Shown here: positions 16,300 through 26,110 of the stretch, piece by piece
How the letters are laid out: each line of letters starts with the position of its first letter
How positions within the stretch are numbered: the stretch's first letter is position 1
Notes under the pieces: model-generated
Told to the model about the DNA's origin: nothing
The model's input: only the letters and a program-made list of their open reading frames with translations
Database searches by the model: none
Translations under genes and position numbers: made by a program
Assembly: GCF_000935125.1 (NCBI RefSeq)
Contig: NZ_JRKI01000045.1
Coordinates: 186,001 to 250,000, forward strand
From: Streptomyces natalensis ATCC 27448
GTDB taxonomy: Bacteria > Actinomycetota > Actinomycetes > Streptomycetales > Streptomycetaceae
Direction: 5' to 3'
Length of the DNA: 64,000 bases

Positions 16300-17276
16300 C
16301 AGACCGTCTCCTTCTCTGCGTTCTCCGCTTCGTTCTCCGCCGCGGGGCGGCCAGTGAGGGTGAGGAAGACGTCGTCAAGGTCGGGAGTGTGGATGGAGAG
16401 GTTTTTCGCCACCACCGAGGCCGCGTCGAGCCGATCGAGCAGGCTGCGCATCTCCCCCAGGTCACCGTTGCTGGGCACCCGCAGCGTGAGCGCCTGGTCG
16501 TCGCGGGCGGACTCGCCCAGGACGCGGACGGCTGCGTCGAGTTCAGTGATGTCGCCGAACGTGAGAAGGATGTGGCTGCCGGGAACCAGGCTTTTGAGCT
16601 CGTCGGGTGTGCCCTGGGCGACCAGCTTGCCGTGGTCGAGCACCGCGATTCGGTCGGCGAGTTCGTCGGCCTCTTCGAGGTACTGCGTGGTCAGGAAGAT
16701 GGTGATGCCCTCGTTGGCGACCAAGCCACGGATGATCTCCCACATGGTGTGCCGACTGCGGGGGTCAAGACCGGTAGTCGGCTCGTCGAGGAAGATGATG
16801 CGCGGGTTGCCGACCAGGGTCATCGCCAAGTCGAGCTTGCGGCGCATACCGCCGGAGTAGGTGCTGGCGACCTTCTTCCCGGCGTCTTCGAGGTCGAACT
16901 GCTTGAGGAGTTCGTTGGCGCGGCGTCGGCTCGCCCGACGGTCGAGATGGTGGAGGTCGCCCATCAAAAGAAGGTTTTCCTCCCCGGTGAGCATTTCATC
17001 CACCGCTGCGAACTGTCCGGTCACACCGATGGACCGGCGCACCGCATCGGGGTCTTTGGCCAGGTCGTGGCCGGCGACATGCACAGTCCCGGCGTCGGGC
17101 CGGATGAGCGTGGACAGAATCTGCACCATGGTGGTCTTGCCCGCGCCGTTCGGGCCTAGCAGCGACCAGATCCGCCCGGAGGGCACATCGAGGTCGATTC
17201 CGTTGAGAACAATTTTGTCACCGTACGACTTCCGTAAGCCGAGCGCGGTAATCGCCGGTGGAGGGGTGGTTACCAA
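16299..17276 (-). CDS. ABC exporter ATP-binding protein (DrrA-like)
   Basis: About 325 aa. Walker A GPNGAGKTT, signature YSGGMRRKLDLA, Walker B IIFLDEPTTGLD, followed by the C-terminal extension normal for DrrA (to about residue 320). I chose the TTG at 17276 because AAGGAG stands 6 nt before it. An ATG at 17294 in the same frame would put that ribosome site inside the gene, and the longer frame up to 17561 has a non-conserved, low-complexity start. It powers the permease encoded next (overlapping stop/start). Operators of the TGGCGCCA type lie upstream at 17395-17443. Confidence 0.9.
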   Translation of the reverse strand: MVTTPPPAITALGLRKSYGDKIVLNGIDLDVPSGRIWSLLGPNGAGKTTMVQILSTLIRPDAGTVHVAGHDLAKDPDAVRRSIGVTGQFAAVDEMLTGEENLLLMGDLHHLDRRASRRRANELLKQFDLEDAGKKVASTYSGGMRRKLDLAMTLVGNPRIIFLDEPTTGLDPRSRHTMWEIIRGLVANEGITIFLTTQYLEEADELADRIAVLDHGKLVAQGTPDELKSLVPGSHILLTFGDITELDAAVRVLGESARDDQALTLRVPSNGDLGEMRSLLDRLDAASVVAKNLSIHTPDLDDVFLTLTGRPAAENEAENAEKETV

Positions 17277-17394
17277 TTCTCTCTCCTTTCGCATTGCTGA
17301 GCTGGTGAAATATGCTCTTTGGGGCAGAAGCGTTGTGCTCTTCGCGGCCGGAGCTAGCGCAGCGGCGCGGTGGCGGGGCAGGCCCGTGGGTCGC

Positions 17395-17443
17395 TGGCGC
17401 CACATGGCGCCATCACGCAAGGCTTGGCGACGCTGTGGCGCCT
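17395..17443. promoter_or_regulatory. TGGCGCCA operator group upstream of exporter genes
   Basis: TGGCGCCA at 17395-17402 and 17405-17412 (the second as ATGGCGCCAT), 10 bp apart centre to centre, one helical turn, plus a near copy TGGCGCCT at 17436-17443. They fill the gap between the DUF4097 gene and the exporter ATPase gene. The same palindrome recurs at the start of the ribbon-helix-helix gene (18893-18970), so both promoters are probably controlled by that protein. Confidence 0.7.
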
Positions 17444-18318
17444 TACTCGTGTGCTGACGGGCTGCGCTGTGGCGCGCGGCGGATGACGACGTCGCCGGAG
17501 CGGGTATGGGCGCGCACCTTGACCTTCTCCGCGAACTGCTCGGGACCATCTTGCTGGGCAAGGGAATTGCGTACGCTTCCGGTCCTGCTGCGCGCGTCGA
17601 TCCAGGCGGCGGAGCCCTCTCGAATGCCGACGTCGAGCTGTCCCTCCGCGGTCATCAGCTCTGCCCGGCCGCGCGCCACCTCGCCGATCCGGATGCTGCC
17701 GCCGGAGGTCTGGGCGGTGACGTTCGCGTCAGCACGGTCGACGGCGATGTCTCCATTGGCCGTACCGATTTCCAGGTCCTGGGTGGCATAGCCGACCCAG
17801 ATGTCGCCGTTACCGCTGTCGATCGCAGCGGTGCCGTCGATCTCGCCGATCCGCACCCGACCCGACGCCACGCTGACCGTGGCGTGCCCGCTTACGTGCT
17901 CGACCGTGAGCGGACCGTCCGCGCTGTCTGCGTGCAGCGCGCCGGTCCGGTCAAGCCGGACGTGGCCCGACGCGGTGTGAACGCGGCACTCGCCGAGCGA
18001 GCCCTCGGCGCGGATCTCCGCCTTCGCCGTCGTGGCCTCCAGGCTGGAGCCGGCCGGCAGCTCAATCGTCACATCGACCGAGCTCTCCGTCCCGATGATG
18101 CTCTTCAGCCCGCTCGGCTCCGGAGCGATGACCACCAGCCTGCCACCGGAAAAATCGACCTGGGTTTGCTCAGCCACCTTGGCATCGGATGCGCTGGCCT
18201 TGTTGCCGGGGTTGATCTGTACGGCGGTGTCGGCGCGGTCGCTGGCGACAATCCTCACCTGACCACTGGTGACACCGAGGACGACCGTGATGGGGTCGGG
18301 TGTCGGGAAGGTAGGCAC
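17443..18318 (-). CDS. DUF4097-family beta-helix protein
   Basis: 291 aa, dominated by short beta-strand repeats of the form (V/I)xxxxGDIxVxxA: ASGHVRLDRTG, VASGRVRIGEIDG, GNGDIWVGYA, ANGDIAVDRADA, SGGSIRIGEVA, RSGDVVIRRAP. This is the DUF4097 adhesin-like beta-helix, of unknown function. No signal peptide is seen. It lies between a ribbon-helix-helix regulator and a DrrAB-like exporter, an arrangement I have seen often in Streptomyces, so it may act with the exporter. GTG start at 18318 with GAGGGA 7 nt upstream. Confidence 0.85.
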   Translation of the reverse strand: MPTFPTPDPITVVLGVTSGQVRIVASDRADTAVQINPGNKASASDAKVAEQTQVDFSGGRLVVIAPEPSGLKSIIGTESSVDVTIELPAGSSLEATTAKAEIRAEGSLGECRVHTASGHVRLDRTGALHADSADGPLTVEHVSGHATVSVASGRVRIGEIDGTAAIDSGNGDIWVGYATQDLEIGTANGDIAVDRADANVTAQTSGGSIRIGEVARGRAELMTAEGQLDVGIREGSAAWIDARSRTGSVRNSLAQQDGPEQFAEKVKVRAHTRSGDVVIRRAPQRSPSAHE

Positions 18319-18369
18319 TGTGTGGTCCCTCTCTGTGGATGGTTTGCTCTGCGGGGTGGCCGGCCAGGT

Positions 18370-18894
18370 TCAGCCGACCCAGCCGGTGAAGCGCTTGTCA
18401 CGTCCGGCCGCGCGACGCGCCCGCCGGTGATTTTGGGTATCAGCCAGGGCCGCGGTGGTCACACCGACCAGGTAGGCGTTGACGGACAGCCCCTCCTCGG
18501 CAGCGGCCTCCTCGATGCGCTGCTTCAGCGGCTCCGGCGGCCGGAAGTTGATCCGGGATACGGGGCCTTCCAGACCGCTGGGGACCAGTGGCTGGCTCTC
18601 GGCCACAGGGCGACCCGGCGGCGCGGTGATGCCGTCGCCCGCGAACTCCTCATGGGCGTCGGGGAGCGTGACCACGAAATCCGGATCGCGCCCACGCAGC
18701 CGGACCTCCACTGAACCGGGCACCAGGTCCTGGGTGATCTCGTCCGCCGCGGCCGACAAAACCTCGAGCATGGTGAGCCGGGTCGCTGCCGCGACCGAGG
18801 CGACCAGCCGCTCGGCCAGGGCCGTGGCTTCATCCGACTTCGCAGCGGCCATGAGCTCGCTGCGGAGGTTGTCGATGTATGGCGTGAGGTCCAT
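18370..18894 (-). CDS. Ribbon-helix-helix (HicB/Arc-like) regulator
   Basis: 174 aa. The C-terminal part RINFRPPEPLKQRIEEAAAEEGLSVNAYLVGVTTAAL (about residues 123-160) is a ribbon-helix-helix DNA-binding unit; the N-terminal half is helical with no known motif. The ATG at 18894 sits inside an operator palindrome (ATGGCGCCAT, 18893-18902) and has no clear ribosome site, so the mRNA may be leaderless. In-frame ATGs further upstream are made by the operator repeats themselves and are unlikely starts. First gene of the regulator-DUF4097-exporter set. Probably an autorepressor binding the TGGCGCCA arrays. Confidence 0.82.
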   Translation of the reverse strand: MDLTPYIDNLRSELMAAAKSDEATALAERLVASVAAATRLTMLEVLSAAADEITQDLVPGSVEVRLRGRDPDFVVTLPDAHEEFAGDGITAPPGRPVAESQPLVPSGLEGPVSRINFRPPEPLKQRIEEAAAEEGLSVNAYLVGVTTAALADTQNHRRARRAAGRDKRFTGWVG

Positions 18895-18970
18895 GGCGCC
18901 ATCATGCGCTCGCCATGGCGCCATGTCAAGGCGCCATGGCGCCACGGCGAGAGGAGTGCCGTGGCGCCAC
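18893..18970. promoter_or_regulatory. TGGCGCCA operator array at regulator promoter
   Basis: Four exact TGGCGCCA octamers at 18894-18901, 18916-18923, 18937-18944 and 18962-18969, plus AGGCGCCA at 18929-18936. The first three are 22 and 21 bp apart, two helical turns, suiting cooperative binding of ribbon-helix-helix dimers. The first copy covers the start codon of the regulator gene. Confidence 0.78.
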
Positions 18971-19277
18971 TCGGCTCCGTCTGACCGTCAGGGCAGCAGC
19001 CGACGGCGAGCGGCGAGCACCTTCCCGCTTGTCCTGGCGACAGGACGCTTGCGAGCGCCTTGGGCAGCCGATTGCAGACACTGCCAAATTGGCCGCGACG
19101 CCATTTCCCCTTGGCCGAGTCGAATAGCGGGTTGTGCGCTGGCTCGGCTGATAAGTAGTTTGGAGATTTCCCGCTGGTACGGGCGCCCTGCCCACCCGGC
19201 GTCACTATTGTCGAAATACGCGACCCTCGCCTTCCCTGCCGACGGGCCGGGTCCCTCAAAATCTGAGGTCGAATCCA
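18895..19277. other. Divergent control region
   Basis: About 380 bp without a gene between the leftward ribbon-helix-helix gene and the rightward acyltransferase gene. Left part: the TGGCGCCA array. Middle: cluster operator copy 4 (19030-19047). No other clear structure. Confidence 0.55.
19030..19047 (+). promoter_or_regulatory. Cluster operator copy 4 (upstream of acyltransferase)
   Basis: Reads TGTCCTGGCGACAGGACG, identical to copy 1, in the same orientation relative to the downstream gene, 230 bp before the GTG start at 19278. Confidence 0.75.
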
Positions 19278-20450
19278 GTGCCAAATTCACCAAGACATCC
19301 ATTCGCCGCCAGGTTGCCGTCTCTGACCGGATTACGATTTATCGCGGCTCTGCTCGTATTCGCCTTCCACGCTACGTGGCGGAGCAACTACATCACTGGC
19401 TCTGCCGGGGAGGTACTGGGGAAAGTATTCGCCAATGCCGGTTCCTACGGGGTCACATTTTTCTTTGTCCTCAGTGGTTTTGTGCTGACCTGGTCGGCGC
19501 GGCCGAACGACACCGCGCCACGCGTCTGGCGACGCCGGTTCGTGAAGATATTTCCCAACCATCTCGTGACGTTCGCTATGGCCGCGGCACTGATGCTCAT
19601 CACGGCACAGCACTTCGTCCATCTGGATACCTTCGCGGGTCTTTTCCTCGTGCAGGCATGGGTCCCCGACATGACGGTTCCGACCGCCATGAACCCCGTC
19701 AGTTGGTCGCTATCCTGTGAGCTGTTCTTCTACCTGTGCTTCCCGGCACTGCTGTGGGCACTGAACCGGGTGCCGGTGCGCGCGCTGTGGGCGCTGGCGG
19801 GGTCGCTGGCCGCGCTGACTGTGCTGGCGCCGGTAGCCGCGCAGCATCTGATCGGCGGCGTCCCCCTGCCGCCCATCGCGGATGGCTCACTCTCCTTCGA
19901 GCAGATCTGGTTCGTGTACTTCTTCCCGCCGGTCAGGGCACTCGAATTCGTCCTGGGCATGGTGACCGCGCGGCTGATGTGCGAAGGCGTCTGGCCACGG
20001 CTGGCCCTGCTGCCGGCACTGCTGATCGCCGTAGGCGGCTATGCGATCAACTCCAACGTCCCCTACCTGTACGGCACTGGCGGCATGGCGGCGGTCTGGC
20101 TCACACCGCTGGTGGCGGCTGCCGCCGACACCGATCGGCACGGAACGAAATCACCCTTCCGGGGAAAGACGCTGGTAAGGCTCGGCGAACTCTCCTTCGC
20201 CTTTTACATGGTGCACGGGCTGGTCATCACGTACGCGCACACGTGGTTTGTCGCGAGCGGCCAGCCGTCAGCGGGTGCCCGGGGCGGGATCCTGCTCGCC
20301 GCGTTCACGGTCTCCCTGCTGCTCGCCCATCTCCTCTTCACCTTGGTTGAGTCACCAGCCGTCCGCAGATTCAGCACGGCACGACTGCGGCGCCCGGGCC
20401 TCACCCCCGTCATTCCCGACCCACAGAAGGCCCTTGAGGTCAAGGAATAG
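19278..20450 (+). CDS. Membrane acyltransferase, Acyltransf_3 (OafA/YrhL) family
   Basis: 390 aa with about ten membrane helices. Family motifs: PSLTGLRFIAALLVFAFHA near residue 15 (the His-containing first helix), GVTFFFVLSGFVLTW near residue 60, RRRFVKIFPNHLVTF, and NPVSWSLSCELFFYLCFPAL near residue 142. These enzymes move acyl groups (often acetyl) onto small molecules or cell-surface sugars at the membrane. It is the only rightward gene in this part of the cluster and has an operator copy upstream, so acylation of the peptide, for example at a hydroxyl made by a P450, is plausible. The GTG start at 19278 has GAGGT 8 nt upstream. Confidence 0.88.
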   Translation: MPNSPRHPFAARLPSLTGLRFIAALLVFAFHATWRSNYITGSAGEVLGKVFANAGSYGVTFFFVLSGFVLTWSARPNDTAPRVWRRRFVKIFPNHLVTFAMAAALMLITAQHFVHLDTFAGLFLVQAWVPDMTVPTAMNPVSWSLSCELFFYLCFPALLWALNRVPVRALWALAGSLAALTVLAPVAAQHLIGGVPLPPIADGSLSFEQIWFVYFFPPVRALEFVLGMVTARLMCEGVWPRLALLPALLIAVGGYAINSNVPYLYGTGGMAAVWLTPLVAAAADTDRHGTKSPFRGKTLVRLGELSFAFYMVHGLVITYAHTWFVASGQPSAGARGGILLAAFTVSLLLAHLLFTLVESPAVRRFSTARLRRPGLTPVIPDPQKALEVKE

Positions 20451-20513
20451 CCCTTGGCCTCAGACTCAAGCGACACAAGACCGCTCGGATCACGTCGGGC
20501 GGTGAAAAGGAAT

Positions 20514-20545
20514 CGGGGCGGGTGCGCCATGGCGCACCCGCCCCG
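20514..20545. terminator. Bidirectional terminator, 14-bp perfect stem
   Basis: Arms 20514-20527 (CGGGGCGGGTGCGC) and 20532-20545 (GCGCACCCGCCCCG) with a CATG loop. It lies between the convergent acyltransferase and MbtH genes and would end both transcripts. Confidence 0.85.
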
Positions 20546-20557
20546 AGGTCTATTGGG

Positions 20558-20785
20558 CTAGGACGCGGCCGCGTCGGCGGCCATCGCCTGGCGCAGCCCA
20601 GCCGGACGCATGTCCGTCCAGTTCTCCTCGATGTGGTCAAGGCACTGCTGGCGGCTCTCGGGCCCCAGGACCACCCGCCACCCCGCGGGCACCTCGGCAA
20701 AGGCCGGCCACAGCGAGTGCTGGTCCTCATCGTTGACCAGGACGAAGAACGTGCCGTCCTCGTTGTCGAAGGGGTTGGTGCTCAT
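20558..20785 (-). CDS. MbtH-like protein
   Basis: 75 aa of the MbtH family: [35 protein letters not shown] and the closing [11 protein letters not shown] contain the conserved Trp residues and the NWTDxRP motif. MbtH proteins bind NRPS adenylation domains and keep them soluble and active. Start ATG 20785 is preceded by GGGAGAG; a longer frame to 20824 adds non-conserved residues. Last gene of the NRPS operon, followed by a strong hairpin. Confidence 0.96.
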   Translation of the reverse strand: MSTNPFDNEDGTFFVLVNDEDQHSLWPAFAEVPAGWRVVLGPESRQQCLDHIEENWTDMRPAGLRQAMAADAAAS

Positions 20786-20839
20786 GGTTGTTCTCTCCCT
20801 CTGGTTCGATCTCGTTCGGTGCAAAAACGTGCTGCCGGG

Positions 20840-22189
20840 TTACGGACGACTGCTCAGCGCGGCGGGCCCGCCTGAGGTCGAGTCGGTCTCGCGCGGCAGC
20901 CGCTCGACGATGGAATCGGCAATCTCGCCGCCGCGCACGGCCACGTTGGACAGCAGCGAGGACGAGAGCCCGTGAGTGTGCTCGGTGCCTCCCTGCACAT
21001 AGAGGCCGCAGTTCAGGGGGGTCGAGGTCGCCAGCCTGTAGTCGCGCTCGACAACGTAGCTGCCGTCCTGGTCGCGGGCACAGTAGGCATCGAGATCGCC
21101 TAGCAGGTCGCCCGGGGCCATCGCGTCGTACCCGGTGGCAAAGACCACCAGGTCGACGGTGAACTCGGCGGCCTGGTCGCTGGCCAGTGAGTGGACGGTG
21201 ACCTGGGTCGAGTCCCCGATGTCCTTGACGCCAGTCACCCTAGAGAGGTTGATGAACTCCAGCCTGCGGTTGCCGCTGACTTCGTCGTCGTACGCCCGCT
21301 GGTACAGGTCGTTGATCACCTCGTCGTCCACCACGGAGTAGTTCGTGTTGCGGTGGTAGCGCCAGATGGCGTCCTTGGCCCGCTGCGACCCGCCGTGGAA
21401 GTCATCGATGGCGGACGCGTCGAAGACCTCGTTGGCGAACGGGGTGTTCTCGGCGATCGAATATCCGTACGACGGCAGGATCGCGTACACGGCTGCGCCG
21501 GGCAGCGTGTCGTAGAGGAAGCGGACGACCTCGGCGGCGCTCTGCCCCGCGCCGACGACGGCGACCCGCCGGAGCGCCGCGCGGTCGCAGGTGCCGAACC
21601 GGCCGAGGAACTCCGAGCTGTGCCATACGCGCTGGTCGCGTTCGATGCCGACGGGCATCCGTGGGACCAGGCCCGTGGAGATGACCACGTTGCGGGCCGC
21701 GACGGTCGACACCGCGCCGCCGCTGCCCGCCTCGCGCACATCGACGTATACATGGTCGACCGGGGCGGCCGGGTCGGCGCGCGGTGGCAGTCTGAGTGCG
21801 ATTGCCTCCGCGCCATAGGTGACCCGGTCCGTGAACGCCGACTCCGCCCACTGGAGGTAGTCGTGGAACTCCCGCCGCGTGGGGAAGAAGTCCTGTCGGT
21901 TCACAAACCGCGCCAGCCTCTCCTTTGCGTGTAGGTAGGACACGAAGCTGAATCGCGAGGTGGGATTGCGGAACGTCGCGAGGTCCTTCATGAAGGCGAC
22001 CTGCATCTTGGCGGAGGGCAGGAGCATGTCGCGGTGCCAGCCGAGCGTGGTCTGGCGCTCGAAGAAGGCGGCGGTCACCGGGCGCTGGTGCTCTTCCAGC
22101 GCAATGGCCAAGGCCAGGTTGGCCGGGCCGAACCCCAGCCCCACCACGTCATAGCTGCCAGAACAGCGGCCGGACTCAGAACTTCTCAT
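20840..22189 (-). CDS. L-ornithine N5-hydroxylase (KtzI/HmtM-like flavoprotein)
   Basis: 449 aa, a class B N-hydroxylating flavoprotein. Seen: the FAD motif GLGFGPANLALAIAL near residue 17, MQVAFMKDLATFRNPTSRFSFVSYL near residue 62 (substrate region of ornithine hydroxylases), the NADPH motif VVGAGQSAAEVVRFL near residue 208, and the C-terminal ATGYD and HGLSSSLLSNVAVR. It makes N5-hydroxyornithine, which the piperazate synthase at 55-699 turns into piperazic acid. Such enzymes also serve hydroxamate siderophores, but no siderophore genes are here. ATG at 22189, 11 bp after the NRPS stop, with GAGGGG in between. Confidence 0.93.
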   Translation of the reverse strand: MRSSESGRCSGSYDVVGLGFGPANLALAIALEEHQRPVTAAFFERQTTLGWHRDMLLPSAKMQVAFMKDLATFRNPTSRFSFVSYLHAKERLARFVNRQDFFPTRREFHDYLQWAESAFTDRVTYGAEAIALRLPPRADPAAPVDHVYVDVREAGSGGAVSTVAARNVVISTGLVPRMPVGIERDQRVWHSSEFLGRFGTCDRAALRRVAVVGAGQSAAEVVRFLYDTLPGAAVYAILPSYGYSIAENTPFANEVFDASAIDDFHGGSQRAKDAIWRYHRNTNYSVVDDEVINDLYQRAYDDEVSGNRRLEFINLSRVTGVKDIGDSTQVTVHSLASDQAAEFTVDLVVFATGYDAMAPGDLLGDLDAYCARDQDGSYVVERDYRLATSTPLNCGLYVQGGTEHTHGLSSSLLSNVAVRGGEIADSIVERLPRETDSTSGGPAALSSRP

Positions 22190-22199
22190 AAAGGCCCCC

Positions 22200-25100
22200 T
22201 CACAGTGGGTTGTCGATGTCGGCGAGCACCCGGTCGATCACCGCGCAGATCGCGGCCGCGTGCTGGGGCCGGGACATGTCGCGGTGCTCGCAGGGGATCT
22301 CGTGCTCGTGGATGTCGCGTACGTACGGCGCCCATTGGGCGGCGAAGCCGTGGTTGCCCACCGTCGCGGTAAAGAACAGCAAGTCGCCGTCGAACACGGG
22401 GGTGGTGAAGGCGTCGAGGAGCGCCGCGTGCTCAACGGTGACACTGGCCATGGTCCTGAAGAGCGAGCGGAAATCGACCCCGCCCGCCGCGCTGCCCAGG
22501 TAGTCATGCACCAGTTCCTGCGTGCGTGCGTCCTGGAGGATGTCGTCCTCGTCGAAGGCGCTGTCGGCCCCGCGCCCGCCGGAGGCGGCACTGTCCAGCA
22601 TCGCCAGCAGGCCCACCTCGTGCCCCCGCCGCCGCAGTTCCACGGCCATCGCGTGCGCGAGGGTGCCGCCACTGGACCAGCCCATCAGGTAGTACGGGCC
22701 CTCGGACTGGACCGTGGCCATGTGGTCCAGATAGGTGTCAACCATCTCCTCAACGGAGCGCGCCCTCGACCGCGTCGGATCGTACTCGGGCGCCTGGAGA
22801 CCGTAGAGCTGCCGGTCCGGCAGGTAGTCGACGAAGCCCATGTATGCCCAGCACAGCCCGCCACCGGGGTGGATCATCCACAGCGGTGGCCGGCGCCCCT
22901 CCGTTGTGATCGGCAGCACCGCGGCGAACGGGTCTTCTGGCGTGTCCGGCGCGGTGCCGGACCGCAGCCGCAGGGCGAGGTCGGCCACCACCGAGTGCTG
23001 GAACACCTCCCGGACCGGCACTGACACCCCCATGACCGCGGCGATCCGGCTGACCAGACGGGTCACCAGCAGCGAGTGGCCGCCCAGAGAGAAGAAGTCG
23101 TCGTCGACGCCGACCCGGTCCGCCCCGAGCACCTCGCCGAACAGCCCGGCCAGGGCTTCCTCATCGAGTGTGCGCGGCGCCCGGTACTCAGCGGCCGCGA
23201 AGACCGGCTCGGGCAGGGCCGCGCGGTCCAGCTTCCGGTTGGGCGTCAGCGGAAGCCGGTCAAGGAGGACGACCGCCGAGGGCACCATGAAGTTCGGCAG
23301 CGTCCCCGCCAGGTACTTCCGCAGGTCGCCGGGTTCGGGCTCGGCGGCCACCACATAGGCGACCAGGTGCGTTCCGGTGTCCCGGACCCTGCGAGCGATC
23401 ACGGCCGCCTGGGTCACCGACGGGTGCGCCAGCAGCGCTGCTTCCACCTCACCGGGCTCGATGCGGAACCCGCGGACCTTCACCTGGTTGTCCGCGCGAC
23501 CTCGGAACACCAGCTCCCCGGCAGCGGTCCATGCCGCCAAGTCCCCGGTCCGGTACATCCGCTCGCCCGGCCCGCCAAATGGGCAGGCCACAAACCTGCC
23601 GGCCGTCAGACCAGCCCTGCCCGGATAGCCGCGCGCCAAGCGGGCACCGGTGACGTACAACTCGCCCACCACACCGGGCGGAACCGGCCGCAGCCCCGCA
23701 TCCAGCACGAACACCCGCATGTTGTCCATCGGCCGCCCGATCGGCACCTCCGCGCCCACCTGCTCTGGCGACAGCTCATGCACGCTTGAGCAAACGGTGA
23801 CCTCGGTCGGCCCGTAGGCGTTCAGGAACACCGTGTCCGGGCAGCTCTTCGCGGCCCGCTCGACCACAGCGGGCGAGAGCCGTTCACCGCCAATCCACAC
23901 CTCGCGCAGCCCGGCCAGGCACGCGGGGTCCTGGTCGACCAGGTGGTGGAAGACCGAGGTGATCAGCAAGGTCGTGGTGATCCGCTGCTCGGCCACCAGG
24001 GCCGCGAAGACGCCGGCGTCGTCGATGTCACCGGGCGGCGCCACCACGAGCCGGGCGCCGCGCAGCAGCGTCGGCCACAGCTCCCAGGTCATGGCGTCGA
24101 AGGTGTGGGGGGAGCGCAGCAGGACGCTCTCCTCCGCCGGACGCCGCCAGCGCCGGTCCGCCGCGAGCTGGACCACGCCGCGGTGGGTGATCCCGGTGCC
24201 CTTGGGCAGTCCGGTAGATCCCGAGGTGTACAGCACATAGGCAAGGCGGTCGCAGTGGCTGACGCGGTCCACCCGCGGGCCGGGCGCACCGGTGACCGCG
24301 GCGAGGTCGTCGAAGACCACGCGCGGGCAGTCGTCCTGGGCCGGGCGGGCGGCGAACTCGGCGGTGGATACGACGAACAGCGGCCGTGCATCACGCAGCA
24401 TGAACGCCTGCCGCTCCGCCGGGTATTCGGGGTCGATCGGCAGGTAGGCGGCGCCGGACTTGACCACCGCCAGCAGGGCAACGATCAGGTCCAGCGACCG
24501 TGGCAGGGCCACGGCTACCACGGACTCAGCGGCGGCGCCTCGTCGGACCAGCTCAGCAGCCACCGTCTCGGCCCTGCTGTCGAGCTCGCGGTAGGTCAGG
24601 GACTCCCCGCCCGCCGTAACCGCAACCGCGTCCGGGGTGGCGTCCACCTGCCGCGCGAACAACGCCGGGATCGTGCCGCCGGGCTCCGGTACGGATGTGT
24701 CGTTTAGCTCCCTTACATGCCGCAGGAGTTCGCCGGGCTCGAGCACGTCGACCGAGCCAGCGGGGCGGGCCGGGTCTGCGGTGACCTGCTCAAGGACGTG
24801 GAGGAACCGGTTGACGAGCTTGGCGACGGTGTTCCGGTCGAAGAGGTCGGTGTCGTACTCCAGAAGGCCGAGGGCGCCGCCCCGCACGTCGGGGCTCAGG
24901 AGGAAGGACAGGTCGAACTTGGCGGTAGCGGTGCCGGGGACCGGTTCGATGCTGACCGCGAGGCCGGGCAGGCGAAGTTCGGCCCGCGGGTTGTTCTGCC
25001 AGGCCAGGACGACCTGGAAGAGCGGGTGGTAGGCGGCAGAGCGGTCGGGGTTCAGCAGCTCGACCAGGCGGTCGAAGGGCGCTTCCTGGTTGTCGTACGC

Positions 25101-26110
25101 GGCCAGGGCCTTACCCCTGACCTGATCGAGTATCTGCTCGAACGTCGGGTCGCCGGTCAACCGCACCCGTAGCACCCAGCTGTTGACGAAGAACCCGACC
25201 AGATCGGTCAGCGCCTGGTCTGTTCGGCCCGCGATCGGCGAGCCGATGGTTATGTCGTCGCCGCTGCCCAGCCGATGTAGCAGGGTGGCCAGGGCGGCTT
25301 GCAGCACCATCGAGGCCGTCACACTGCGGCCGCGGGACAGCTCTTCCACAGCGGCGAGCAGGTCCGGCCCGACCTCGAACTCGATCTGGTCCGCGCGACG
25401 GGCTCCCATGGCCGGGCGCGGACGGTCCACCGGCAACGGAAGCGGCTGGGGCGTTCCAGTCAACTCCCTTTGCCAATAGCCCTCTTGGGCGGCCATCACA
25501 CTGCCGTCCTCGGAGTCCTGGCCGAGCATCGCCCGCTGCCAGATGGCGTAGTCCGCATATTGCACGGGCAGCGGGCTCCATTCCGGCGCCTGACCGTCCC
25601 GGCGCGCGGTGTACGCCGCCGTAAGGTCGTTGACCAGCGGGGCTGCCGAGCCTCCGTCGCCGGCGATGTGATGGAGCACCAGCGCGAGGACGTGGTCGTC
25701 CTCGGCACAGCGCAGCACTGTGGCTCGTAAGGGCATGTCAGTGGAGAGGTCGAACCGGTGCCCGGCCGCAGCCCGCATGGCGTCGGCGAGGCCGTCGGAC
25801 GCGACCGGCGTGACCGGCACGTCCAGCGGCACCTCTTCTGCCGGGATGATCCGCTGATACGGCATGCCGTCCTCGTCCTCAGCGATCAGCGTGCGCAGGC
25901 TCTCGTGCCGCACGACCAGGTCGAGGAGCGCCGCCCGCAGCGCCGCCACGTCAAGCGCGCCGCGCAGCCGCAGCATGGTGGGCATGTTGTAACTGGTGGA
26001 AGGCCCTTCGAGTCGGTGCAGGAACCACATCCGCTGCTGTGCGAAGGACAGCGGCACCCGCTCCGGGCGAGTCTGCCGCACCAGGGGCTGGCGCGCGCCC
26101 GGCCCCGCGG
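22200..26110 (-). other. Module 7: C-A-T-TE (hydrophobic residue, release)
   Basis: A4 motif [10 protein letters not shown]5 block [15 protein letters not shown]; pocket D-A-W-L-W-G-A-V-C-K. Core motifs intact. The TE (GWSSGG) ends the line. Boundaries are approximate. Either this residue or residue 1 could be the chain-extended amino acid. Confidence 0.8.

Noticed and set aside
16299-17561. Longer version of the exporter ATPase (420 aa)
   Set aside because: The extra N-terminus is low-complexity, runs through the TGGCGCCA operators and is absent from DrrA-type proteins.
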